Below, one piece after another: positions 42,994 through 51,435 of a stretch of 64,000 nucleotides of DNA (position 1 is the stretch's first letter; each line of letters opens with the position of its first letter). The notes beneath the pieces are model-generated. The model had not been told where the DNA came from, searched no databases, and saw only the letters and a list, made by a program, of their open reading frames with translations. Made by a program: the position numbers and the translations under genes. The stretch comes from Nioella sp965215655 (GTDB taxonomy: Bacteria; Pseudomonadota; Alphaproteobacteria; Rhodobacterales; Rhodobacteraceae). Location: positions 1,488,001 to 1,552,000 of the forward strand of contig NZ_OZ244111.1 in assembly GCF_965215655.1 (NCBI RefSeq). Reading direction: 5' to 3'.

Positions 42994-44208
42994 ATGAACT
43001 GGCCCAGGAATCGAGACGACACGCCCCCGCATCTGCTGGAGAGCGACCGCGCGGCGGGGTTTGAGGTGACGCCGGACTATACCCGCTTTTCCCAGATGAA
43101 CGACATGTTCACCCGTGCCTTCTGGGACGACAGTGTACGCAGCCCCCACACGGACGGCTTCTTCGCCTCCTACCGGATGGAGGCCGCCCCGCGCCGTGGC
43201 GAAGGCTTCCAGACCCGCGATTTCGCGCTTCGCAACGCTGCCTGGCGGGTGTCCGACATGATCTCCGATCGTCATGCCGCTGAAGGCGAGCGCGAGGGCT
43301 TCCAGGCCCCCCTGCGCAGCGACACGCCGGTGGCCACTGACAGGGCCGATATGGGCACACCCGAGGAGGAAGCGAAGGATATCAAACGCATCGCCCGGCT
43401 CTTCGGCGCCGACCTCGTGGGGATCACCCATATCGACCTGCGCTGGCACTATTCCGACCGCCCCGACACGCGCGACATGACCCCGGTTCCCAATGACCTG
43501 CCCGAGGGTCTGAGCCATGTGATCGTCATGGCCCATGCGATGGATTTCGACCTTGTGGAGACCTATCCAAGCGCGCTGGCGGGCGCGGCAACCGGTTTGG
43601 AATACTCCCACGAGGCCGCCATCGTCATGCAGCTCGCCGCCTATATCCGCAATCTGGGGTTTCAGGCGGTCGCCAGCATGAACGACACCGCCCTTGTCAT
43701 CCCCTATGCGATCAAGGCCGGGCTTGGCGAATACGGGCGCAACCAGATGGTGCTGACGCCGGACTTTGGCCCGCGCGTCCGGTTTTCCAAGATCTTTACC
43801 GATATGCCGCTGGCTGTGGATGCGCCGCGCAAACTGGGCCTTGCGGACTATTGCAGCGGTTGCACCCAATGCGCCGAAAGCTGCCCGCCCAAGGCGCTGC
43901 CCTTCGGCGCCCCGGATTTCGGCGAGGAAAAGGCCCCAGACAGCCCATCCACGCAACGGGGTGTGCGCAAATGGTCCGCCAATTGCGAGGCCTGCTTCGG
44001 GTATTGGGCAAAACTGAAATCCGATTGCGCCATCTGCATGCGGGTCTGTCCCTTCAATCGCCGGGGAGGCTGGCAAGACCGACTCTGGCGCTGGCTGGCC
44101 CTTGGCGGGGCAGGGCAGGCGGGGGTGCGGCTGGCCCGTCTGTGGCAGAAACGACAAGGTGTTCGGCCGAGGCTAAAGCCGCGTGACTGGTGGGCAAATC
44201 CCCGCTAG
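42994..44208 (+). CDS. Reductive dehalogenase-like corrinoid/iron-sulfur protein
   Basis: The 404-residue protein has the corrinoid-binding core of reductive dehalogenases, LEYSHEAAIVMQLAAYIRNLGFQAV (Y204) and IPYAIKAGLGEYGRNQMVLTPDFGPRVR, then two 4Fe-4S motifs: C287, C290, C293, C297 and C334, C345, C348, C352. Y204, N230 and R249 could equal the catalytic Tyr, Asn and Arg of PceA. There is no Tat signal and no partner membrane gene, so it is cytoplasmic and not respiratory. It may act on halogenated organics, or on a different substrate using the same chemistry. Start is nine bases after the HNH stop, with a weak binding site. Confidence 0.72.
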   Translation: MNWPRNRDDTPPHLLESDRAAGFEVTPDYTRFSQMNDMFTRAFWDDSVRSPHTDGFFASYRMEAAPRRGEGFQTRDFALRNAAWRVSDMISDRHAAEGEREGFQAPLRSDTPVATDRADMGTPEEEAKDIKRIARLFGADLVGITHIDLRWHYSDRPDTRDMTPVPNDLPEGLSHVIVMAHAMDFDLVETYPSALAGAATGLEYSHEAAIVMQLAAYIRNLGFQAVASMNDTALVIPYAIKAGLGEYGRNQMVLTPDFGPRVRFSKIFTDMPLAVDAPRKLGLADYCSGCTQCAESCPPKALPFGAPDFGEEKAPDSPSTQRGVRKWSANCEACFGYWAKLKSDCAICMRVCPFNRRGGWQDRLWRWLALGGAGQAGVRLARLWQKRQGVRPRLKPRDWWANPR

Positions 44209-44239
44209 CCTCGCGCCAAATCAATTCAGGGAGTCCTCC

Positions 44240-45187
44240 ATGGCCGATCCGTTCTTCACCCCCATCTCGGGCTTCGAGCTGCCGCGCTTTGCCGGCATTC
44301 CCAGCTTCATGCGCCTGCCGCATGTGGGGCTGGATCATGCCCGGATCGGCGATGTGGAGATCGGCCTTGTCGGCGTACCCTGGGACGCAGGTACGACGAA
44401 CCGCCCCGGCCCCCGCCACGGCCCCCGGCAGCTGCGCGACATGTCCACCATGATCCGCGCCCAGAACGATACCACCGGCATCCGCCCCTTCGAGGCAAGG
44501 AACTGCGCGGATCTTGGTGATGTCGGCCCCAACCCCGCCGACCTGATGGACAGCCTGACCCGCATCACCGCCTTCTATGACACGGTGAAATCCCATGGAA
44601 TCAAGCCCCTGACTGCGGGCGGCGATCACCTGTCCACCCTACCGATCCTGCGCGCCATGGCCAAGGACGGCCCCCTTGGCATGATCCATTTCGACAGCCA
44701 CACGGACCTCTTCCACAGCTATTTCGACGGACGCATGTATACCCACGGCACCCCGTTCCGCCGCGCGGTGGAGGAGGGGCTGCTCGACCCGAAGCGCGTG
44801 GTCATGATCGGCATTCGCGGCACAGCCTATGACAGCGAGGACCGCGATTTCGCCGACAGCGTTGGCATCCGCGTCATTCCGATCGGCGAGTTCCATGCGC
44901 GTGGCGTGGAGGATGTCATGGCCGAGGCGCGCGAGATTGCGGGCACGGGTGACACCTATATCAGCTACGATATCGACTTCGTCGACCCTGCCTTCGCGCC
45001 GGGCACCGGCACGCCAGAGGTGGGCGGCCCCAACAGCTATCAGGCGCTGCAGGTGGTGCGCGAATTGCAGGGCGTCAATATCGTGGGCGCAGATCTGGTG
45101 GAGGTCTCCCCGCCCTTCGATCAGGCCGGCAACACCGCCTATCTGGGCGCCTCGATCATGTTCGAACTGCTCTGTGTGATGGTCTGA
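44240..45187 (+). CDS. Ureohydrolase (agmatinase family), second copy
   Basis: The 315-residue enzyme carries TAGGDHLSTLPI, MIHFDSHTDLFHS and YISYDIDFVDPAFAPGTGTPEVGG, the Mn-binding sites of the agmatinase family. The GTGTPEVGG ending of the third motif is typical of guanidinobutyrase/agmatinase. CAGGGAG precedes the ATG at 44240. It differs clearly from the copy at 39664 in the DxHxD motif (DSHTD against DAHTD), so the two probably have different substrates. Confidence 0.88.
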   Translation: MADPFFTPISGFELPRFAGIPSFMRLPHVGLDHARIGDVEIGLVGVPWDAGTTNRPGPRHGPRQLRDMSTMIRAQNDTTGIRPFEARNCADLGDVGPNPADLMDSLTRITAFYDTVKSHGIKPLTAGGDHLSTLPILRAMAKDGPLGMIHFDSHTDLFHSYFDGRMYTHGTPFRRAVEEGLLDPKRVVMIGIRGTAYDSEDRDFADSVGIRVIPIGEFHARGVEDVMAEAREIAGTGDTYISYDIDFVDPAFAPGTGTPEVGGPNSYQALQVVRELQGVNIVGADLVEVSPPFDQAGNTAYLGASIMFELLCVMV

Positions 45188-45226
45188 ACACCCTGTCCAA
45201 ATCGCCGAAACCTGAAAGCGCTCTGT

Positions 45227-45303
45227 CTTTCATCTTGGCCTAAATACCTCGGGGGTCCGGGGGCAGCGCCCCCGGCGGGTCGACGCCGAAAGGCGGCGAA
45301 ACC
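45227..45303 (-). repeat. Composite intergenic repeat, short copy C (77 bp)
   Basis: It begins two bases past the stop of the radical SAM gene on the minus strand and has the common ends GGTTTCGCCGCC and GGTATTTAGGCCAAGATGAAAG. The middle is reduced to a GGGGGCAGCGCCCCC hairpin, which may act as a terminator. Confidence 0.75.
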
Positions 45304-45305
45304 CC

Positions 45306-46247
45306 TCAGGCGGAACAGCTCGCCCCGCCAAGGACACAGAACTTCGCGCAATGGGGGTGGTTCAGGGCCACCTCCCGCTCGGCCTCCTCCAGCGTCTCGC
45401 CCATCTCGAACGCCTCGTCATAGGCCAAAAGCGTGCAGGCCAGCACCACGGGCCGCGCCGCGCCCTTTCGTTTGACCACCATGCGCGAGGATGCACACAT
45501 GACGCTGTCGGGCGATTTGCCGAGGATGTCCCAGCATCCGGTCGTAATCTCGGGCACATCGACGCTTTCGTCCATCTCAGGAAACAGCACCAGCGCGCCG
45601 GGGTCGCTCGCGTCAATCATATAGGCGCGATCTGCGAACAGGGCGGCGAACTGCGCCCGCGCGCTCGTCTCGCTTTCGCCCCAGACCGTGCGGGCGGCGA
45701 CGGCCATGGGGATGCCCTGATCGCGCAGCCAGTCCATACCTTGCAGCGTCTTGTTAAAGCTGCCCGCGCCGCGTTCTTCGTCATGCAGCGCTTTCGACCA
45801 GTGGTCGAGCGACACCCGCAGCGTCAGCTTGCCGGGATAGGCCGTATTCAGCCGCGCCAGCCCCTCGCGCATCCGGGGCCGCATCATCGGCAGCATAGCA
45901 TTTGTCAGGATCAGCACCGCGTAGCCGCGCCTCAGGGCCGCCTCGGCCATGCCGATCATTTCGGGGTTCATGAAGGGCTCGCCGCCCGTGAAGCCGATCT
46001 CGCGCACGCCCCAGGTCCGGGCCTCCAGCTGATCGAGATATTCTTCGACCTCGGCCTTGCTGATATAGACCAGCGCATCATTGGTAGGGCTCGACAGGAT
46101 GTAGCAATTCGCGCAGGTGATATTGCACAGCGTCCCGGTGTTGAACCACAGCGTCTGAGGATTGCTGAGCGCAACCCTTGCGCGCGTTTCGCCATTGGCG
46201 GTCGTGGCCGGGTCCTGGAATTTTTGCGGGTGTAACGTGTCTTTCAT
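45306..46247 (-). CDS. Radical SAM protein with extra C-terminal cysteines
   Basis: The 313-residue protein has the canonical CNITCANC cluster motif at residues 41-48 and GGEPF near residue 88. The core beta-barrel extends to about residue 220. Beyond it are C238, C251, C271, C300, C304 and C311, as in SPASM/Twitch auxiliary-cluster enzymes. No peptide substrate gene or methyltransferase partner is adjacent, so the reaction is not known. The ATG is followed by HPQKFQD. It converges with the ureohydrolase across copy C of the repeat. Confidence 0.82.
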   Translation of the reverse strand: MKDTLHPQKFQDPATTANGETRARVALSNPQTLWFNTGTLCNITCANCYILSSPTNDALVYISKAEVEEYLDQLEARTWGVREIGFTGGEPFMNPEMIGMAEAALRRGYAVLILTNAMLPMMRPRMREGLARLNTAYPGKLTLRVSLDHWSKALHDEERGAGSFNKTLQGMDWLRDQGIPMAVAARTVWGESETSARAQFAALFADRAYMIDASDPGALVLFPEMDESVDVPEITTGCWDILGKSPDSVMCASSRMVVKRKGAARPVVLACTLLAYDEAFEMGETLEEAEREVALNHPHCAKFCVLGGASCSA

Positions 46248-46453
46248 GATCTTGGCCCTTGTCTCGATCCAAGGGCTAAGGCGTTCGGGGGAAAAAGAAA
46301 ACCACTCGGGCGCATATCAACACCATTGTGATCTTTCCGTGAAAGGCTGGACGTGAAAGAATTATCGGTGTAGAGCCTGCATGACAGCGCCTGATAGCGC
46401 TAACATTTTCCAGTGCGGCCCGGCTGCCGCCCCAAGCCTGAAGGATGGTTTCC

Positions 46454-47908
46454 ATGGTTGCGCGTGTCATTCCGGTGGAGGAATTCGATCTGGTGATCTT
46501 CGGCGGCACCGGCGATCTGGCCCGGCGCAAGATCCTGCCGGGACTCTACCGCCGCTTCTGGGCCGAACAGATGCCAGCAGGTGCCCGCATCATTGGCGCC
46601 GCCCGCACCGATCAGGACAGCGATGCCTGGCGGGCCTTCGTGCGCGAGGCGATCGAAGAATTCGTCTCGGATCGCAAGCGGGTCCCCGAAACCATCGACG
46701 CCTTCCTCGATTGCCTGACCTATGTGCCGATTGATGCCATGGGCACCGGCGGCTGGTCGGACCTCAAGGCCCAGATGCGCGAGGGCGTGGTACAGGCCTT
46801 CTATTTCTCTGTCGCCCCAAGCCTCTTCGGCCCCATTGCCGAACGGCTCAAGGAAAACGGCATCGCCCGCGACGACGCGCGGATCGTGGTGGAAAAGCCC
46901 TTCGGCCGCGATCTGGAAACCGCCAAGGCGCTGAATGCCACACTCGCCGCCCATTTCGACGAGGCGCAAATCTACCGGATCGACCATTATCTAGGCAAGG
47001 AAACCGTGCAGAACCTGATGGCGGTGCGCTTTGCCAATATGCTGTTCGAGCCGCTCTGGAACGCCCAATACGTGGACCATGTGCAGATTACCGTGGCCGA
47101 AACCGTTGGTGTCGGCGGGCGTGGATCCTACTATGACAAATCGGGCGCGATGCGGGACATGGTGCAGAACCACCTGATGCAGCTTCTGTGTCTGACGGCG
47201 ATGGAACCGCCTGCCCATTTCGAACCCAATGCGGTGCGCGACGAAAAGCTCAAGGTGATCCGCGCGCTCGATCCGGTGGATCAATCGGACATCGTGCGCG
47301 GCCAGTACAAGGCGGGCCGGGACGGGGCCAGCTACCGTGATGACGCGGAAAATGGCGACAGCCTGACCGAAAGCTTCGTCGCCATGAAGGTCCATATCTC
47401 CAACTGGCGTTGGAACGGCACGCCCTTCTACCTGCGCACCGGCAAGCGGATGACCGCGCGCATGTCCGAGATCGTGGTGCATTTCAAGGAACCGCCCCAC
47501 AACATCTTCACCGAGGCCGCCGATCCGCGCTGCAACATCCTGACCATCCGCCTGCAACCGGATGAAGGCATCGACCTGCGCATGACCATCAAGGAACCGG
47601 GGCCGGGCGGGATGCGTCTGGTCGAGGTGCCCATGGACATGACCTTTGCCGAGGCGCTTGGGCCGGAAGCCGCCGATGTGCCCGACGCTTATGAACGGCT
47701 GATCATGGATGTGATCCGGGGCAACCAGACGCTGTTCATGCGCGGCGACGAGGTCGAGGCCGCCTGGGCCTGGACCGATCCGATCATCGCTGGATGGACG
47801 GGTCGCGAAGATGTACCCTTGCCCTATGACGCCGGATCGGCAGGGCCGGAGGATGCGCTTATCCTGCTCTACCGCGATGGCCGCCGATGGAGGGAGATTT
47901 CCGCATGA
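46454..47908 (+). CDS. zwf: Glucose-6-phosphate 1-dehydrogenase
   Basis: Zwf oxidises glucose 6-phosphate to 6-phosphogluconolactone with NADP+ and is the entry to the Entner-Doudoroff and pentose phosphate routes. The 484-residue protein has the nucleotide-binding FGGTGDLARRKILPGLY, the substrate motif RIDHYLGKETVQN and a C-terminal PYDAGSAGP. The ATG at 46454 has AGGA eight bases before; 46445 is an alternative. Its stop overlaps pgl by four bases. Confidence 0.97.
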   Translation: MVARVIPVEEFDLVIFGGTGDLARRKILPGLYRRFWAEQMPAGARIIGAARTDQDSDAWRAFVREAIEEFVSDRKRVPETIDAFLDCLTYVPIDAMGTGGWSDLKAQMREGVVQAFYFSVAPSLFGPIAERLKENGIARDDARIVVEKPFGRDLETAKALNATLAAHFDEAQIYRIDHYLGKETVQNLMAVRFANMLFEPLWNAQYVDHVQITVAETVGVGGRGSYYDKSGAMRDMVQNHLMQLLCLTAMEPPAHFEPNAVRDEKLKVIRALDPVDQSDIVRGQYKAGRDGASYRDDAENGDSLTESFVAMKVHISNWRWNGTPFYLRTGKRMTARMSEIVVHFKEPPHNIFTEAADPRCNILTIRLQPDEGIDLRMTIKEPGPGGMRLVEVPMDMTFAEALGPEAADVPDAYERLIMDVIRGNQTLFMRGDEVEAAWAWTDPIIAGWTGREDVPLPYDAGSAGPEDALILLYRDGRRWREISA

Positions 47909-48576
47909 ACCTGATCGAATACCCCGACAGCGACATGATGATGCTGGACCTCGCCGATACGCTGGCCAGCGAACTGGCCGACCATCTTCGCCGCGATGAC
48001 CGGGTCAGCTTCTGCGTTCCTGGCGGCAGTACGCCGGGGCCAGTCTTTGACGTTCTCAGCGAACAGGCGCTGGATTGGGACCGGGTGACGGTGTTCCTGT
48101 CCGACGAGAGATGGGTGCCCTCGGACAACCCACGCTCGAACACCAAACTGATCATGGAGCGGCTTCTGATCTCGAAAGCGCGACGGGCGAATTTCGTGCC
48201 GCTCTATGCCGCGGCCCACACGCCAGAGGATTACGTGGACGAATTGGCGAAGGGGCTGGAGCCACATCTTCCCATTACCCTGCTGCTGCTCGGCATGGGG
48301 GCGGATATGCACACGGCCTCGCTCTTTCCCGGGGCGGACCGTCTGGCCGATGCGCTGGACGATCATGCGCCGGTGTTGGTGCCCATGCGCGGCGGTGGCG
48401 CGCCCGAGGCGCGGGTCACGTTGTCGGCGCGGGTGCTGAAGGCGGCTGTCTCGACCCATATCGTGATCACCGGCGACGAAAAGCGCGCAGCTTTGGAAAA
48501 GGCGCAGGTCTTGCCGGTGGAAGAAGCCCCTGTGCGCGCCGTCCTGAGTGGCGCGACGGTGCATTGGGCACCTTAA
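47905..48576 (+). CDS. pgl: 6-phosphogluconolactonase
   Basis: Pgl hydrolyses the lactone made by Zwf. The 223-residue protein has SFCVPGGSTPGPVFDVL, the DERWVPSDNPRSNTKL motif and GADMHTASLFPG. Its ATG overlaps the zwf stop (ATGA). A 46-bp gap follows to pgi. Confidence 0.94.
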   Translation: MNLIEYPDSDMMMLDLADTLASELADHLRRDDRVSFCVPGGSTPGPVFDVLSEQALDWDRVTVFLSDERWVPSDNPRSNTKLIMERLLISKARRANFVPLYAAAHTPEDYVDELAKGLEPHLPITLLLLGMGADMHTASLFPGADRLADALDDHAPVLVPMRGGGAPEARVTLSARVLKAAVSTHIVITGDEKRAALEKAQVLPVEEAPVRAVLSGATVHWAP

Positions 48577-48622
48577 GAACGCTTTGTAACTTATTGATAT
48601 AATGTCAGGAAGGAAGTCGCCC

Positions 48623-50236
48623 ATGTCGATCTGGGACGATCTGAAAGCGCATAACGCGGCCAAGTCGGGGCGGACCATCGCGGATCTCTTCGCTGCCGAT
48701 CCCGCACGGTTCGAGAGCTATAGCCGGGCGTCGGATGGCATGCTCTTCGACTTCTCCAAGACCACGATCGACGCCGGTGCGCTGTCGCTGCTGGTGGAAC
48801 TGGCGCGGCAGGCAAAGGTCGAAGACCGGCGCGAGGCGATGTTTTCCGGTGAGAAAATCAACGAAACCGAGGGCCGCGCCGTTCTGCACACTGCGCTGCG
48901 CGCACCCGGCGGTGTTGTCGAGCTGGATGGGCAGAACGTGATGCCGGGTGTGCTGGACACCCGCGCGCGGATGGCGGCTTTTGCCGATGCCGTGCGGTCG
49001 GGAGAGATTGCCGGGCAGGGTGGTCCCTATACAGATGTGGTCAATATCGGCATTGGCGGGTCGGACCTCGGCCCCGTCATGGGCACTTTGGCGTTGGCCC
49101 CCTACCACGACGGGCCGCGCATCCACTATGTCTCGAACGTTGATGGCGCGCATATCCATGACACGCTGAAGGGGCTCGACCCCGCCCGCACGCTGGTCAT
49201 CGTGGCCTCCAAGACCTTCACCACCATCGAAACCATGACCAACGCCGAAACCGCGCGGGACTGGATGGCGAAGGCGGTCGAGACCCCGGCCGATCAGTTC
49301 GTGGCCCTGTCCACCGCCGCCGATCTGACCGCAGCCTTCGGCATTGCGCCCGAGCGTGTCTTCGGGTTCGAGGATTGGGTTGGCGGGCGCTATTCCATGT
49401 GGGGGCCGATTGGCCTTGGCATGATGCTGGCCGTGGGACCGGAGGCGTTCGGCGATTTCCTTGCCGGTGGCCATGCGATGGACAGCCATTTCCGGCAGGC
49501 GGACCTTGCCGACAACCTGCCCGTTCTGCTGGCGCTTGTGGGCATCTGGCACAATCAGGTGCAGGGCCACGCCACCCGCGCCGTGCTGCCCTATGATCAG
49601 CGGCTATTGCGGCTGCCTGCCTATCTTCAACAGCTGGAGATGGAATCAAACGGCAAGCGTGTCTCGATGGACGGCGCTGATTTGCAGATGAACTCCGGCC
49701 CTATCGTCTGGGGCGAACCGGGCACCAACGGCCAGCACGCCTTTTACCAGCTGATCCACCAGGGCACACGTGTCGTGCCGTGCGAATTTATCGTGGCGGC
49801 AGAGGGGCATGAGCCCGATCTGGCCCATCACCACCGGCTGCTGGTCGCCAATTGCCTGGCCCAATCCGAGGCGCTGATGCGGGGGCGGTCTTTGGAGGAG
49901 GCGACCGTGATCATGGCCGCCAAGGGCCTGACCGGGGCCGAACTGGACAGACAGGCCCGCCACCGCGTCTTCCCGGGTAACCGTCCGTCGACGACACTCA
50001 TCTACCCGCGGCTCACCCCCTTCGTTCTGGGCCAGATCATCGCGCTTTACGAACACCGGGTCTTTGTCGAGGGCGTGATCTTGGGTATCAACAGTTACGA
50101 CCAATGGGGCGTGGAACTTGGCAAGGAACTGGCCAAGGCGCTGGAACCGGTGCTGACGGGCGCGTCCAACGGGGCGGGCAAGGATGGCTCGACGCTCGGT
50201 CTGGTTAGCTATGTAAAGGGAAACAGGCCGAGCTGA
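48623..50236 (+). CDS. pgi: Glucose-6-phosphate isomerase
   Basis: Pgi interconverts glucose 6-phosphate and fructose 6-phosphate. The 537-residue protein contains NIGIGGSDLGP, SKTFTTIETMTNA, the catalytic Glu in WGEPGTNGQHAFYQ and the C-terminal GVELGKELAKALEP. AGGAAGG precedes the ATG at 48623; the ATG at 48602 lacks a good site. It ends the zwf-pgl-pgi operon, and a clear terminator follows 16 bp after. Confidence 0.97.
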   Translation: MSIWDDLKAHNAAKSGRTIADLFAADPARFESYSRASDGMLFDFSKTTIDAGALSLLVELARQAKVEDRREAMFSGEKINETEGRAVLHTALRAPGGVVELDGQNVMPGVLDTRARMAAFADAVRSGEIAGQGGPYTDVVNIGIGGSDLGPVMGTLALAPYHDGPRIHYVSNVDGAHIHDTLKGLDPARTLVIVASKTFTTIETMTNAETARDWMAKAVETPADQFVALSTAADLTAAFGIAPERVFGFEDWVGGRYSMWGPIGLGMMLAVGPEAFGDFLAGGHAMDSHFRQADLADNLPVLLALVGIWHNQVQGHATRAVLPYDQRLLRLPAYLQQLEMESNGKRVSMDGADLQMNSGPIVWGEPGTNGQHAFYQLIHQGTRVVPCEFIVAAEGHEPDLAHHHRLLVANCLAQSEALMRGRSLEEATVIMAAKGLTGAELDRQARHRVFPGNRPSTTLIYPRLTPFVLGQIIALYEHRVFVEGVILGINSYDQWGVELGKELAKALEPVLTGASNGAGKDGSTLGLVSYVKGNRPS

Positions 50237-50252
50237 CCAACCAAATGAAAAT

Positions 50253-50278
50253 GAAAGCGCCCGATTGGGCGCTTTCTT
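50253..50278 (+). terminator. Terminator of zwf-pgl-pgi
   Basis: A perfect 10-bp stem GAAAGCGCCC/GGGCGCTTTC with a GATT tetraloop ends in a short T-rich tail (TTTCTT). Confidence 0.85.
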
Positions 50279-50455
50279 GGGAGCGGGTCAATCCTCACCT
50301 CGCCTTGGCGAATACCCATCATAGTATCCTGAAGGTTTTTGGGCAGGCAGAAGCGATAGCAAGTAATCTGAACCGATAGCTATGCTCCCTGGCGCGGACC
50401 CCGCGGGGGCAGTTTAACCAGTTTGCCCCTGTGGTCGCTTCGAAAGTGAATAACG

Positions 50456-51121
50456 CTACGCCCTTTCGATTTCTCCGATGACGCGCTGCACCTGCCTATC
50501 ACTAAGTCGTCTAAACTCAGTTCGGCCGTCAACTTCGCCAACATCGACGAGACTGCCGATTGACTGAAGTCGTTTCTCTAACTCACGCACCTCTGGCCCG
50601 ATGGTGCGGATGCACAAGATGTCTGCATCAACCCTCGCGCGCTTGGCTACCTCTTCTATGCGCTTTACTCCTCTGCGTTCAGAGGTGATGCCGACTTTGT
50701 AGAGATCCGTGTTCCGAACTTGCCAAAGATAGATGGTGTCTTGGTCTACTCTGCGAACTTCGCCGCCCCTGCCGTGGTAAGGAAGATCACCTCGCTCGCC
50801 TCTGTTCCAAGGCGAATTGTTTCCGCGCCACGTGTTACCTCGGCGGCGAGTGTTTCCTACTGAACTTCTTTCTTCTGTCTGCGGGGCAATGCGATCCCAC
50901 GCTCTTTTTGCGGCGAGAGCTGGCTTTGAAACAAACATGGTAATGCACCCAATCCAGGACAATCCAAGCAGTAGCCACGTAAGTGCTTTGCCCCACCAAG
51001 CGAAGCCTGAGTGGAACGATCCGTCACCGCCAGCGTCACCGAACAATGCACCTGTAATGAGAAGCAAAACGAGGAACGCTCCACCGATGTCTCTCCATGT
51101 CGGCTCGTCGTCTGGATTCAA
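50456..51121 (-). CDS. Membrane-anchored GIY-YIG (MUG113/T5orf172-like) protein
   Basis: The 221-residue protein starts with two transmembrane segments (GGAFLVLLLITGALFG and LTWLLLGLSWIGCITMFV, about 14-62), then a basic Arg/Gly/Asn linker and a C-terminal GIY-YIG-superfamily domain: TIYLWQVRNTDLYKVGITSE (Y131, Y141 and G144), R154 in GVKRIEEV and a Glu in LEKRLQSIG. Cytoplasmic nuclease activity at the membrane is inferred. Surrounding DNA is lower in GC (28 of 60 at 50701) than nearby genes, so it looks acquired. It sits downstream of tRNA-Gly. I recognise no characterised system of this layout. Confidence 0.75.
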   Translation of the reverse strand: MNPDDEPTWRDIGGAFLVLLLITGALFGDAGGDGSFHSGFAWWGKALTWLLLGLSWIGCITMFVSKPALAAKRAWDRIAPQTEERSSVGNTRRRGNTWRGNNSPWNRGERGDLPYHGRGGEVRRVDQDTIYLWQVRNTDLYKVGITSERRGVKRIEEVAKRARVDADILCIRTIGPEVRELEKRLQSIGSLVDVGEVDGRTEFRRLSDRQVQRVIGEIERA

Positions 51122-51308
51122 CGAAATACCCTCAAATCAAATGCTGGATGGACTATTGCGACTGGTGGCGCGAGACGCAACCCGACTGTGTCTCTGGTTG
51201 GAGGACGCCTAACCACAACCAAACCCGCGTTCTCCGCTGGTGGATAGCGTAACAGATTCGGAATCTAAGACGCTAAGTATTTATTAATTCTGTATTTTGG
51301 AGGGATTT

Positions 51309-51382
51309 TGGAGCGGGTAGCGGGAATCGAACCCGCACCTTAAGCTTGGGAAGCTCGCATGATACCATTTCACCATACCCGC
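51309..51382 (-). tRNA. tRNA-Gly (anticodon CCC)
   Basis: Read on the minus strand, acceptor arms GCGGGTA/TACCCGC pair in full, the D-arm is GTGA/TCAT and the T-arm is GCGGG-TTCGATT-CCCGC. The anticodon loop TTCCCAA sets CCC at 34-36. The 27-43 pair is a C-A mismatch, which I note. The discriminator is T and CCA is encoded (51311-51309). Confidence 0.93.
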
Positions 51383-51435
51383 GCTCTGGAGGGTGGAGGT
51401 AATCCGGGGCCCGAGGACAGTCAAGGCCCGTCGGG

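Noticed and set aside
50406..50429. Inverted repeat GGGGCA/TGCCCC after the GIY-YIG gene as a terminator
   Set aside because: The stem is only six base pairs and no T tract follows on the minus strand, so I did not call it.
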